A DNA stretch of 64,000 nt from Flammeovirgaceae bacterium (GCA_021298355.1 JAJTEH010000009.1:1-64000), one strand, 5' to 3'. Shown: positions 27,165 to 36,330, numbered from the stretch's first letter. Notes: a model not told the origin generated them from the sequence alone. Made by a program: numbers and translations.

Positions 27165-27793
27165 ATGTACTTTTCGTTTTTTGCCAAAGCAATGGCATCT
27201 GCCTTGGTATTTACTTCTAGTTTTGTATAAATATTTCGCATATGCGTTCTAATTGTTTCTTTGCTTAAAAACAGTTCGTCAGCAATTCGCGCATGACTTT
27301 TACCTGTTGAAAGCATTTCTAAAATTTCGGTTTCTCTTTTGATTAAGGGTGTTTGTTGATTTTTGTTAAACGATTTTACAACCATTCTGGCTATTTGTGT
27401 GCTCATAGGAGCACCACCTCGTATCACTTCGTGAATTGCTTTTATAATCGATTCATTATCTGCTATTTTTGTAATATAACCCGATGCACCTGAACATAAC
27501 GCTTCAAATACTGTTTCGTTATTATTATGTACAGATATAACAAGGATTTCTAGTTTTGCTAGTATCTTTTTACTCTCTTTAATTGCCTTAATGCCCGACA
27601 CACCAGGTAATCCGATATCCATCAATACTATATCCGGCTTGTCTTTATTTAAATTAGCTAAATATTTTTCTGCTGCATTATAGCTTGCAACCCATTCGAA
27701 TTCAGGTGTGTTGTTTATCAATTCAGTAAATGTACTGTTGATATCTTCATTATCTTCTACAATAACAACACGTGTTTTAGTTGTTCCAATCAT
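27161..27793 (-). CDS. NarL/FixJ-family response regulator
   Basis: A 210-residue two-component response regulator. The receiver domain has the acidic pair Glu13-Asp14, phospho-acceptor Asp59 (IVLMDIGLPG) and the conserved Lys in GYITK. The LuxR-type DNA-binding domain is C-terminal (RETEILEMLSTGKSHARIADE, then SKETIRTHMRNIYTKLEV). It overlaps the 3' end of the upstream sensor kinase by 17 bp, which argues for a cognate pair made by coupled translation. Targets are unknown; the nearby susCD genes and the ABC/TolC operon are candidates. Confidence 0.93.
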   Translation of the reverse strand: MIGTTKTRVVIVEDNEDINSTFTELINNTPEFEWVASYNAAEKYLANLNKDKPDIVLMDIGLPGVSGIKAIKESKKILAKLEILVISVHNNNETVFEALCSGASGYITKIADNESIIKAIHEVIRGGAPMSTQIARMVVKSFNKNQQTPLIKRETEILEMLSTGKSHARIADELFLSKETIRTHMRNIYTKLEVNTKADAIALAKNEKYI

Positions 27794-30635
27794 TGTAATT
27801 TTCTTTAAATAAAATAATTTTTACGCCAGGGTTATTGTTTTCAATAGTTAGGGTAGCTTCAATTTTAGAGGCACGTTCGCGCATGTTATTTATACCAAAG
27901 CCGTTGGTATCTGAAATTCCTTCAGTAAATCCAATTCCATTATCTTCTAAAATTATATATATCGATACATTTTTTCGATAAAATGAAAACTTAACTTTTT
28001 CTGCCCGACTATGTTTTAATGCGTTTGTCATAGCCTCTTTAAAAATCAGAATAATGTTTCTGGAATAAACTGATTTAATTGGACGTGATTTTAGCCATGG
28101 ATGTAGTGGCAGCGAATCAAAATAAATATCTGAATTACCAAAAAGTTCGTCTCCAAAATCTTTTATGTAGGATAATACCCAGTCTAGCGATTCATGTTCC
28201 GGATCAATAGCTGCAATAAAATCTTTGGTTCCAAAAAATAAGTTAGATGCATGTTTTTCAAGACTATTGAATCTTGTTTTTAAATTATCAGGAAGGGTAT
28301 TTTCATTTATTTTCAAATACTGCATATTAGAAATGATAGAGGCAAGGTGGTTACCTAATTCATCATGAAAATCTTTAGCGAGTTCTTTTCTCATGGCTCT
28401 CTGATTGTCGTTTATTTTTTGTTGAGAGATCATAAAGTAGTTGATTCTGTATTTTATAATCAGGTAAACTGAATAAATGAATAGTAGTAAAGCAAGAATT
28501 AAAAAAGTGTGTGTTAGCCACCAAGGTTTTTCTATTGTAAATGCGTAATGAAGTGTAACAATTTGTGGTTCGTCTACATGATTGGTTCGTATTTCTAGCT
28601 TATAATTTCCAGGAGAGAGTTCCGGAAAACTTAATGAATTTGTTTTACCGAGGTCAGTCCAATCATCCATTAGTCCTGTTAATCTATATGAATAAACAAA
28701 TTCATCTGCACTTCGTAACGACACAGTTTTAAAAGCAATGCGAATATCCTTTACGTTATATGGCCATACTATTTCAGTAGGCACATTAAACCAATTGTTG
28801 TTTGCTGTAGGTAAATTCTTTCCTTCAATTGATGTGATTTTTAAAATAGGTTTAGAAAGATCGAATTTAATTGCACTTTCATCTAACTGGTACAAACCAT
28901 TAACAGAACCAATTAGAAGCCCCATTGTAGGATGAAATGCAAAATTATAGTCGACTGTTTCAATTCCTGTAAAACCGTTTTTGTTTCCTAAATGTATTTT
29001 ACTTTTAACTTTTCCTTCAGTGGTTACTTCCATAACCGATACACCTACTTGTGTGCCTACGTAGAAATATTTGCCTTTTGTAATAAAGGTTATTCTTCCA
29101 TTTGTATACGAACGGTCAATAACTTTTAACGAATCGTTTTTAACTTTTGCCGACCATAAACCCAACCCTTCTGTGCCTATCAAAACAATAGAATCGTTAA
29201 TTGCGTACATCATTGTAATTTGGGCATTGTCTAAGGTAGTTTTGGTAATGCACTTTTTTAATCCATTACCTTTCTTTACTACTATTCCATTTTCAGTACC
29301 AAAAAAATCTTTCTTGCCTGCTTTTACAAAACAATAAGCATTGTTAAAAGTAGCGTAGAGTTTCAATTCATTTTTTTTCAATGTGTAAATTTCTTTAAAA
29401 TTTGATATCAGTAAACTGTCCTTAAATCTTTCGATGATGTAGGAAGGAGATTTTAGTTTACTTAGAAATTCCGGGTTAGGAATTATTTTATTTTGGTGGA
29501 TTAAAACAATTTCGTTTCTAGGTGTAATAAAAACTAACGTGTCGCCAAGATTTCCGTAGTTAACGGCATAGCTGGGTAATACATCAATCTTCTTAACAGT
29601 ATTGTCATCAATCAAAAAGTTTCCTTTTCTGTATTCTGAAATTAGTAGTTGATTGTTTTTAAGTTTTAGAATATCAACTATCAATCCATTAAATTCTTTA
29701 CCATTAATATTTACTTTACGAATGGGCTCGGTGGTAAATTTAAACAAGCCATTTTGGTTTGTTCCTACCCATCCTGTTCCTTCTTTGTCTTCAAAAAAAA
29801 AAGTAGCAGATATTTCTCTCTGATTTAAATTCGTTTTTAGGGGTTGAAAGGTTTTATCTTTTAAGAAAAAGAAACCTTTATCCGTAAACAAAAAATACTG
29901 ATTGTTAAAGCTGAATATTTTTCTGGCGATGGTAACCGAATCGGGGATAGGGATAATTTTTTTTGATTTAAATTTTAAATCGGTTTGATATACTGTATTT
30001 CTATCGCACACCAATAGCGAATCATTTTTTGTTTTGATTAACGATAAAAGTATTCTTCCTGAAATCTTCTTAATGGTAAAGGAATCGTAATTTACCTTTA
30101 TTATATAGTTCAGGTGGGTGAGAAACCAATGTTCTTTTTTTACATCCACTAAATCTACAACTACTCCATACTTTTTGGGCATAGAATACAAGTGAACATA
30201 CTGGTTATTTGGTAATCTTTTCCAAAATTCATCATTTGAAAGCAGAATATATAATTCATTCTCTGTCGCAATTAATCTTTTGGTTACTGTATTCGAAATG
30301 GTTTTAGGTAAACGAATTTTTTCGAATGATTTCCCATTAAACCTGCACAACCCTTTGTTGGTGCTTACCCAAAGTTGATTTTGATATACAATGATATCGT
30401 TTACAAACAAGGATGGTAAGCCATCGTCAATTCCGAAATTTTTAAAATGTAAGCCATCGAACCTCGATAAACCACCGGCCGCAGTTCCTACCCAAAGATA
30501 GCCGTTAGGATCTTGCTTTATAGAAGTAACAAATGCTTGTGGTAAGCCTTCTGATAAATTAAACTGTTGACTAAAAAACGTTTGAGAAAACGCATTAGTA
30601 AACGAAAGCAACCACAAAAAAATAAATCGATACAC
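27777..30635 (-). CDS. Propeller-type sensor histidine kinase (Reg_prop, Y_Y_Y, HisKA_3)
   Basis: A 952-residue membrane sensor kinase. It has a signal peptide (MYRFIFLWLLSFTNAFSQ) and a periplasmic beta-propeller of two-component regulator propeller repeats (for example GLSRFDGLHFKNFGIDDGLPS-type motifs from residue 58). A Y_Y_Y-like domain follows (SYRLTGLMDDWTDLG), with one transmembrane helix near 706-727. The kinase part is HisKA_3 with predicted phospho-His757 in KDFHDELGNHLA, and HATPase_c with EAMTNALKHS, EDNGIGF and NGFGINNMRERA. The start is GTG at 30635. It is not a hybrid HTCS: there is no receiver or AraC domain. The partner regulator is encoded by the overlapping downstream gene. 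Confidence 0.92.
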   Translation of the reverse strand: MYRFIFLWLLSFTNAFSQTFFSQQFNLSEGLPQAFVTSIKQDPNGYLWVGTAAGGLSRFDGLHFKNFGIDDGLPSLFVNDIIVYQNQLWVSTNKGLCRFNGKSFEKIRLPKTISNTVTKRLIATENELYILLSNDEFWKRLPNNQYVHLYSMPKKYGVVVDLVDVKKEHWFLTHLNYIIKVNYDSFTIKKISGRILLSLIKTKNDSLLVCDRNTVYQTDLKFKSKKIIPIPDSVTIARKIFSFNNQYFLFTDKGFFFLKDKTFQPLKTNLNQREISATFFFEDKEGTGWVGTNQNGLFKFTTEPIRKVNINGKEFNGLIVDILKLKNNQLLISEYRKGNFLIDDNTVKKIDVLPSYAVNYGNLGDTLVFITPRNEIVLIHQNKIIPNPEFLSKLKSPSYIIERFKDSLLISNFKEIYTLKKNELKLYATFNNAYCFVKAGKKDFFGTENGIVVKKGNGLKKCITKTTLDNAQITMMYAINDSIVLIGTEGLGLWSAKVKNDSLKVIDRSYTNGRITFITKGKYFYVGTQVGVSVMEVTTEGKVKSKIHLGNKNGFTGIETVDYNFAFHPTMGLLIGSVNGLYQLDESAIKFDLSKPILKITSIEGKNLPTANNNWFNVPTEIVWPYNVKDIRIAFKTVSLRSADEFVYSYRLTGLMDDWTDLGKTNSLSFPELSPGNYKLEIRTNHVDEPQIVTLHYAFTIEKPWWLTHTFLILALLLFIYSVYLIIKYRINYFMISQQKINDNQRAMRKELAKDFHDELGNHLASIISNMQYLKINENTLPDNLKTRFNSLEKHASNLFFGTKDFIAAIDPEHESLDWVLSYIKDFGDELFGNSDIYFDSLPLHPWLKSRPIKSVYSRNIILIFKEAMTNALKHSRAEKVKFSFYRKNVSIYIILEDNGIGFTEGISDTNGFGINNMRERASKIEATLTIENNNPGVKIILFKENYNDWNN

Positions 30636-30847
30636 GCTAATTATCTTAAGCTAGCGAAAGGTATTACTTATTTAGCACGCGTTTAACTAATGTCGGTATA
30701 AGCTTAGTTTTCGGCATAAAAATTACTGCAAATTGTAGTATACATCCAACTATCCTTGGCTGTTTTACCTTACCGTGTAGCCGAATGATTTTTGTATAGT
30801 GCGGTTTTTATTACCGCATTGTATCGCTAAAAAGATCAGCAGAAGGG
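30636..30847. other. Intergenic region with hairpin, between kinase and ABC operon
   Basis: This gap holds the kinase promoter (minus) and the upstream side of the ABC promoter. A stem TGCGGT (30800-30805) / ACCGCA (30813-30818), extendable with G-U pairs to 30795-30823, is visible without a T-tract. No coding potential is seen. Confidence 0.5.
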
Positions 30848-30863
30848 TGTCCGAAATAGGACA
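30848..30863 (+). promoter_or_regulatory. Palindromic activator site candidate (TGTCC-N6-GGACA)
   Basis: TGTCC (30848-30852) and GGACA (30859-30863) form a perfect inverted repeat around 6 nt. Its centre lies about 105 bp upstream of the start predicted by the sigma-54-type promoter at 30935-30950. That is a normal distance for an NtrC-family enhancer site. No such activator gene is in the window. Confidence 0.5.
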
Positions 30864-30934
30864 AGCCTTTTCATAAGCGAACGAGTTTACCTCGTATAAA
30901 AGCCATTTTTATGTAAATAATAAGCTTTTTGGCT

Positions 30935-30950
30935 TGGCATTAAATTAGCC
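30935..30950 (+). promoter_or_regulatory. Candidate sigma-54 (-24/-12) promoter
   Basis: TGGCATTAAATTAGCC carries the invariant GG (30936-30937) and GC (30948-30949) separated by exactly 10 nt, with TGGCA matching the -24 block fully. The -12 block is TAGC rather than TTGC. The predicted start is near 30961, 18 nt before the ABC ATG. No TAnnTTTG element lies in the same position. Strength is uncertain. Confidence 0.55.
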
Positions 30951-30978
30951 AATGCATACCCACATTTAGCTGAAATAC

Positions 30979-31659
30979 ATGATTCAATTAAAGGATATCG
31001 ATAAATATGTAGACTCGCGCTTTCAGCGCACCTTCATTTTAAAGGGAGTAAACCTAACTATTCAACCGGGGGAGTTTGTAACCATTATGGGGCCTAGTGG
31101 CGCAGGTAAATCATCTTTAATGAACATCATCGGTATGTTAGATGAACCATCAGCCGGAGAATATTTTTTCTTCGACCAAGCCGTGCATAAGCTAAAAGAA
31201 AAACAGAAAAGCGAAATGCATAAACACTATATCGGTTTCATTTTTCAGGCCTATCATTTAATAGATGAATTAACCGTTTACGAAAACATCGAAACTCCAC
31301 TTTTATACAAAGGTGTTGGTTCCAGCCAACGCAAAAGCATGGTTGCAGAATTGCTCGATCGTTTCAATATGGTAGCTAAAAAAGATTTGTTTCCAGAACA
31401 ACTATCGGGAGGCCAACAGCAATTAGTAGGAATTGCACGCGCTATTGTTGGGCAACCAAAGTTATTATTGGCCGATGAACCAACCGGTAATTTGCATAGC
31501 GACCAAGGCAAGCAAATCATGGAGATTTTTAAAAAATTAAATGAAGAAGGTATTACCATCATACAAGTAACGCACTCAGAAGAAAATGCGAAGTACGGCA
31601 AACGCATTGTGCGAGTGGCAGATGGTGCTATTGTAAGTGACGAACAAGTTAATGCATAA
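30979..31659 (+). CDS. ABC transporter ATP-binding protein (LolD/MacB-type)
   Basis: A 226-residue ATPase subunit with Walker A GPSGAGKSS at residues 38-46, signature LSGGQQQ at 142-148, Walker B LLLADE at 162-167 and switch His199. It resembles the MacB/LolD/FtsE group, which work with FtsX-like permeases. No permease and no membrane-fusion protein gene is adjacent. Instead a TolC-like gene follows after 4 nt. It may serve permeases encoded elsewhere. A sigma-54-type promoter and a palindrome lie upstream, so it may respond to envelope stress or another activator-gated signal. Confidence 0.92.
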   Translation: MIQLKDIDKYVDSRFQRTFILKGVNLTIQPGEFVTIMGPSGAGKSSLMNIIGMLDEPSAGEYFFFDQAVHKLKEKQKSEMHKHYIGFIFQAYHLIDELTVYENIETPLLYKGVGSSQRKSMVAELLDRFNMVAKKDLFPEQLSGGQQQLVGIARAIVGQPKLLLADEPTGNLHSDQGKQIMEIFKKLNEEGITIIQVTHSEENAKYGKRIVRVADGAIVSDEQVNA

Positions 31660-31663
31660 AGAA

Positions 31664-33001
31664 ATGAAAAAGTTATTCATCTTACTCATTGTAATTACAG
31701 ATTTTTCGTTTGCCCAAACAACCGATAAGTTATCATTAAAAGAAGCTATAAGTATTGGCTTGCAAAATAATGTGGCATTGGGTCAAGCAAAGAATAATTT
31801 AGTAGCTACAAATTTTAGTAAAACAAACTCTCTATTACAATTGACACCTTCCTTTAACATTCAAGGAAGTGCAGGACGAAACGATGGAAACACATTTATT
31901 CCTCAAGAGGGTAGAGTTGTAAATGGTGTAGTAGATTTTGTTAACGCTACCTTAAATGCAGAGATGCCACTTTTTAACGGATTTAATAACGTTAATACTT
32001 ATTTACAAAATGATAAAAGGAATGATGCACAAATCAATTTGGTATTGCGAACAGAACAAGATGTAATCCGAAATGTTTCTAATCAATATTTGCAATGTTT
32101 AGTAGATCAACAATTGTTAACAATTCAACAAAAAACGTTAGAAACACAAATTCAAACATATAATCAAATCAAAGAGCAAGTGGTAGCCGGCTCTCGAGCA
32201 GAAGTTGATTTATATAATCAGGAATTTCAAGTTAAGAATAATGAAGTATTACTTATTAGAGCTAAAAATAGATTAACGAATAGCAAGATTTTATTGGCTG
32301 CACAACTTCAAATAGATCCTACGATTAATTTTGAATTAGAAGAGCCAGCTTGGGATATTAATTTAAAGGATGCAGAATTGTCAGATATAGAAGCACTGAA
32401 AGCAATTGCAATTGAAAGTAGAAAAGATTTGGCGCAAGCTAAAGCGAATGAGCGAGCTTCAGAATTAGGCTATAAAGCAGCAAGAGGAACTTATTTTCCT
32501 AACATTGTTTTGTTTGCTAATTATGGTTCACGTTATAATTATGATTTAGGTTCGTCAGTGAATAGAAGTTTTGATAATCAGTTTTTGAAAGATAATACTC
32601 AGCTTACTTATGGTGCCTCCTTTAATATTCCAATTTTTGGAGGATTTAGAACTCGGTCTACTACCGTTAGAAACAAAATGGATTACGAAAATGCTAAACT
32701 AACAAGTAAGGCGAATTTAAACACAGTAAAAAGTGATGTGTTACAAGCCTACCAAAACTATTTAGATGCAAAGAGTAATTTCGAAGCAACACAAGCTCAA
32801 CTTAAATCTGGTGAGTTAACCTATTTATTAGAAAAGGATAGATACGAGCTTGGTGCCTCTGATATTGTAGCTCTAACATTGGCAACACAAAATTATATAA
32901 GAGCTCAGAATGAAGCTGCCAACGCTCGCTACACGCTTATGTTTCAACACATATTATTAAATTATGCAACTGGCACTTTAAAATTCGAAGACATTCCGTA
33001 A
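31664..33001 (+). CDS. TolC-family outer membrane efflux protein
   Basis: A 445-residue outer membrane channel protein. The signal peptide is MKKLFILLIVITDFSFAQ, followed by LSLKEAISIGLQNNVALGQA, the typical TolC-family repeat start. The second repeat begins near KAIAIESRKDLAQAKANERA, with the PIFGGFRTRS segment typical of this family. I chose the ATG at 31664, 4 nt after the ABC stop. An in-frame GTG at 31637 overlaps the ABC gene and would displace the signal peptide. It probably forms the outer membrane exit duct for an ABC efflux pump whose membrane subunits are not in this operon. Confidence 0.92.
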   Translation: MKKLFILLIVITDFSFAQTTDKLSLKEAISIGLQNNVALGQAKNNLVATNFSKTNSLLQLTPSFNIQGSAGRNDGNTFIPQEGRVVNGVVDFVNATLNAEMPLFNGFNNVNTYLQNDKRNDAQINLVLRTEQDVIRNVSNQYLQCLVDQQLLTIQQKTLETQIQTYNQIKEQVVAGSRAEVDLYNQEFQVKNNEVLLIRAKNRLTNSKILLAAQLQIDPTINFELEEPAWDINLKDAELSDIEALKAIAIESRKDLAQAKANERASELGYKAARGTYFPNIVLFANYGSRYNYDLGSSVNRSFDNQFLKDNTQLTYGASFNIPIFGGFRTRSTTVRNKMDYENAKLTSKANLNTVKSDVLQAYQNYLDAKSNFEATQAQLKSGELTYLLEKDRYELGASDIVALTLATQNYIRAQNEAANARYTLMFQHILLNYATGTLKFEDIP

Positions 33002-33021
33002 AACCAACCAAACCGATTGCG

Positions 33022-33051
33022 AAGTCTCTTGCCATAAGCAAGAGACTTTTT
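33022..33051 (+). terminator. Intrinsic terminator after tolC
   Basis: AAGTCTCTTGC (33022-33032) pairs perfectly with GCAAGAGACTT (33038-33048) around a 5-nt loop and runs into a T-tract. It ends the ABC/TolC operon. Confidence 0.9.
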
Positions 33052-33144
33052 CTGTTTAAAAGATCAATAACTATTGTTAAAGTGTTAGCAAGTATTGCAT
33101 AGGAGGTTTTCATTTTTCTTTTGCAGATATGTTAATCTGTTACT

Positions 33145-35487
33145 ATGAAAATTACCTTCCTACTGGCAATTCAATTGTTAATCTATACGGCCGTTGTAGC
33201 ACAAACAATTCAATCTGTACAAAATGGAAACTGGCATGTTGCCTCTACCTGGCAAGGCGGGGTAATACCCACTGCAACACATGATATTGTTATTCGGCAT
33301 GCTGTTACTTTCGATGGTTTGGCACCTAATACTACAGCCTTTGCCAAATCCATTACTATAAATAATGGATTAAATGTAACAGCAGAATTACTAATAACTG
33401 GGGGTACGGTAACAGTTGGTACAGGCGGTGTTACCATTTCTGGGTTGCCTGCAACAGGCAACAACGTGCAATTTAGAATGCAAGGCACATCGAGTTTAAC
33501 TACTACCTCTTTCTTTTCTGTAACTAACCAGATGCCGGGTAATTTTGTGCCTAAAGTAATTTTAGAAGGCAATGCTCAATTAACAGTTAATACATTTTCG
33601 TATTCGTATACACCAACGGATAATGTAGCAGAAACACAAGACGAAGTAACACTTGCTGACAACGCTAAGTTAAAAGTAAATTTCAATGTTAACTTCATCT
33701 ATAGTACTAATACAAAAAAGTCGCAACTGGAGTTTTATGCAGATGATGCCAGCAGTATTGATGTAGTAAACAACTTTAGTACAACTATTGATTTTATTGA
33801 AACTTCTACCGCAGATGGAATTCGTTTTGCTTTAGGTACTCAGTCTGTTGGAAGTACGGCAACCCTTAAAATTGGAAATTTCTTTTATCTAACTACAAAT
33901 GGAGGAGAAGATCCTGAAATAGCAAATACTAAGAATTCTTTTACAATGTCTGATTTTACAACGGCAGAAATAGGAAATATACAATTATTTTATATTGGAG
34001 AGTTTGAAGTTCCTTCTATTAATCAGCTAAGGGTTATGGCTTCATCTTACTTATTAATAAAAACAAGTTTGAGTTGTATTAATCAATCTGCTTTTTCTGA
34101 ATACAATAATTCTTTTTACATGACCGGTACAAGCACGGTAGAACTGCAAGGCACAGCCGGTGGTTTTGGAGTAGGAGGTGCCGGTGTACTTGATATAAAC
34201 ACCGATTCAGATATTACAACTTTTATGTATGCAGGAAATGTAGAACAACAACTTGTTACTCCATTAGAATGGTACGAGAACCTTACTATTAACAATACCT
34301 CTGGCACTCCACTTACTTTAGCCGGAGAAATTTCTGTTCAAAGACAATTGACCATGCAAAACGGAATACTTGAAACCGGAGGGTATGATAACTTTATTAT
34401 GCGGATGACGGCCTCGGCAAACGAAGGAAATGCACAAAGTTATATTACGGGTGGGCTTGTAAAACGGGGTGCTACCAATTCTTTTTTTCCCATTGGGAAT
34501 AACAATGTTTGGGCACCTATACACATCAATACTAACGGAAATGGAAATGCCAACACACGTTTCGAAATCGATTACACGCATACGCCACATCCTACAACGT
34601 TAACCGATGGAAGTGTAAATCATATTTCGGAAGTTGAATATTGGACATTACGATTAGTACCCCATAACGGAGCGTTATCAGTACCTAACAACGCAACACC
34701 AACATTTTATTATAAAAATGCCTGTACGTCAGATATTACCAATACCAATACTACACCTTCACAAGATCTGATTATCGCACGTAAAGGAACAAGTTTAACT
34801 ACTTGGAGCGGCATACAGGCTTCGACAATAAACACCGGCTCAGAACCATGTGGCGTGGGGGCAGCACAAGGAAGTTTGTCGGTTTCAGTAAACAACAATG
34901 TGCAACAATATGGCGAGTTTACTTTCGGGTTTTTAGATACGCCCATGCCCGTAACCTGGGTAGATTTTGCAGCTAACCTAAAAAACAACTTTGTAGAATT
35001 GAAATGGCAAACAGCAACAGAAGTAAATGCCGATTATTTCGAAATACAAAAATCGGCTGATGGAAATAAGTGGCAAACTATCGGGCAAGTAAAGGCCACC
35101 GGGTTTTCTAACACGTTACAAACTTATTTTTTTATTGATCATGAGGTATGCCAAAAATGTTACTATCGTTTAGTACAGACTGATACAAACGGTGAATTTT
35201 CTTACTCTTCGGTAGTTAAAATTTTACAGGGAGATGATGCAGGGTATTATATCGCACCCAATCCATTGTGCATAAGCAAGCAAAGAATTATACAAGTAAA
35301 CCCATCACTCAATATAAGGGAATTACAATTTTTAGATATTTCCGGTAAAATTATTTTTACAAAGAAAGTAGAGAATAACAATTTAATTGTAATGGAGGAA
35401 ATCTTACCAAAAGGAATTTATAACGTTAAGCTATATGGAGAAAACGGGTTGATTGTAAACGTGATTCGCTTATTAGTAGTAGATTGA
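33145..35487 (+). CDS. Secreted protein with type IX secretion sorting domain
   Basis: A 780-residue exported protein. The signal peptide spans residues 1-19 (AVVA/Q). The mature part starts with a G8-like segment, NGNWHVASTWQGGVIP, and continues with long beta-rich, Thr/Asn-rich sequence suggestive of a beta-helix. A fibronectin-like module common in Bacteroidota surface proteins begins with PVTWVDFAANLKNN and includes VELKWQTATEVNADYFEIQK. The last ~75 residues (from APNPLC to VIRLLVVD) form a type A T9SS C-terminal sorting domain, with LQFLDISGKIIF and LPKGIYNVKLY. It probably ends up attached to the cell surface. Enzymatic function, if any, is not visible. Confidence 0.85.
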   Translation: MKITFLLAIQLLIYTAVVAQTIQSVQNGNWHVASTWQGGVIPTATHDIVIRHAVTFDGLAPNTTAFAKSITINNGLNVTAELLITGGTVTVGTGGVTISGLPATGNNVQFRMQGTSSLTTTSFFSVTNQMPGNFVPKVILEGNAQLTVNTFSYSYTPTDNVAETQDEVTLADNAKLKVNFNVNFIYSTNTKKSQLEFYADDASSIDVVNNFSTTIDFIETSTADGIRFALGTQSVGSTATLKIGNFFYLTTNGGEDPEIANTKNSFTMSDFTTAEIGNIQLFYIGEFEVPSINQLRVMASSYLLIKTSLSCINQSAFSEYNNSFYMTGTSTVELQGTAGGFGVGGAGVLDINTDSDITTFMYAGNVEQQLVTPLEWYENLTINNTSGTPLTLAGEISVQRQLTMQNGILETGGYDNFIMRMTASANEGNAQSYITGGLVKRGATNSFFPIGNNNVWAPIHINTNGNGNANTRFEIDYTHTPHPTTLTDGSVNHISEVEYWTLRLVPHNGALSVPNNATPTFYYKNACTSDITNTNTTPSQDLIIARKGTSLTTWSGIQASTINTGSEPCGVGAAQGSLSVSVNNNVQQYGEFTFGFLDTPMPVTWVDFAANLKNNFVELKWQTATEVNADYFEIQKSADGNKWQTIGQVKATGFSNTLQTYFFIDHEVCQKCYYRLVQTDTNGEFSYSSVVKILQGDDAGYYIAPNPLCISKQRIIQVNPSLNIRELQFLDISGKIIFTKKVENNNLIVMEEILPKGIYNVKLYGENGLIVNVIRLLVVD

Positions 35488-35639
35488 TTAGAATAAAAAA
35501 TCCGTACATCTATCGGAATTTAATAGGTATCGCCTTAACAAGGCGGGAATCTCCAGATTGATGATTTTTAAAACTCTATTGCCTTAGTCCTGTGCAAAGC
35601 AATATCTTATTTCTTTTTGAATATGGTAAGATTGTAAAA
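35488..35639. other. Gap after the T9SS protein
   Basis: Left half of a 316-bp gap. Apart from the hairpin at 35640-35673, I see no gene or repeat in 35488-35803. Confidence 0.5.
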
Positions 35640-35673
35640 AAAATAGTCCATGATTTAAATCGTGGACTATTTT
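35640..35673. terminator. Bidirectional terminator hairpin
   Basis: AAAATAGTCCA (35640-35650) pairs with TGGACTATTTT (35663-35673). The inner GAT/ATC pairs extend the stem, leaving a TTAA loop. A-tract and T-tract flank it, so it can terminate from either side, separating the T9SS protein from the convergent small gene. Confidence 0.85.
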
Positions 35674-35803
35674 CAGGAAAAAGTAAAGCTTATTTTTTTT
35701 AGTGTTTGTAAAGTTTAAATCTAGTTTGGAAGAATGGTATTACTATCTCGTGCTTTCGAATGTAAGTAGAATGTAAGATCAATGAAAACGATTCTTATAT
35801 GAA

Positions 35804-36166
35804 TTACGATAAAACTTTAATTAATTCTTCTGCTGTTTTGTAGGTATGTTGATGACTTCCTTCAGAAGTATGCAATAAAATCCCTGTTTCTTTATTTAAT
35901 ACAATTATATCTGAAAATTGTTCTATCACTACTTCTCCATCTTCTACATAAACGCCATCACAAGCAACAACCACATAATCTTTAAAGTTGATTAAATTTC
36001 CTTGATCGTCTTCTGATCCCTCCATATTATCTTTTAACTCTTCAATAAATTCACTTTCACTTCCTCTATCTGATGGCCTTAAAAAATAAAAATCTACACC
36101 ATCTAATTCCTTTACTTTGCCAAAATAGGGTTTGAATTTTTTTAGTTCTTCTTTGTAATCAATCAT
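35804..36166 (-). CDS. Hypothetical small acidic protein
   Basis: A 120-residue soluble protein, acidic, with no signal peptide or membrane segment. It has an alpha-helical start (IDYKEELKKFKPYFGKV) followed by alternating beta-like stretches (FKDYVVVACDGVYV, VVIEQFSDIIVLN). The general look is that of SMI1/KNR4-like or immunity-type small proteins, but I cannot assign a family. It stands alone, flanked by terminators on both sides. Confidence 0.6.
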   Translation of the reverse strand: MIDYKEELKKFKPYFGKVKELDGVDFYFLRPSDRGSESEFIEELKDNMEGSEDDQGNLINFKDYVVVACDGVYVEDGEVVIEQFSDIIVLNKETGILLHTSEGSHQHTYKTAEELIKVLS

Positions 36167-36330
36167 AATTTTAAAATTTTAGCTGTAATTGTAATAACAT
36201 AAAAAAATTAAAACAAGACTAATAACGTTAAGCTATAATAATAGAATTTATTTTAATACAAATATTTTTTGAATGATTAAAAACGGAGATAGATTAACAT
36301 TTATTTTGTTTTACAAGCATGTACACGAAT

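Noticed and set aside
30979-31663. Missing permease due to frameshift between the ABC and TolC genes
   Set aside because: Only 4 nt separate the two genes and both reading frames are intact, so no permease remnant can be hidden there.
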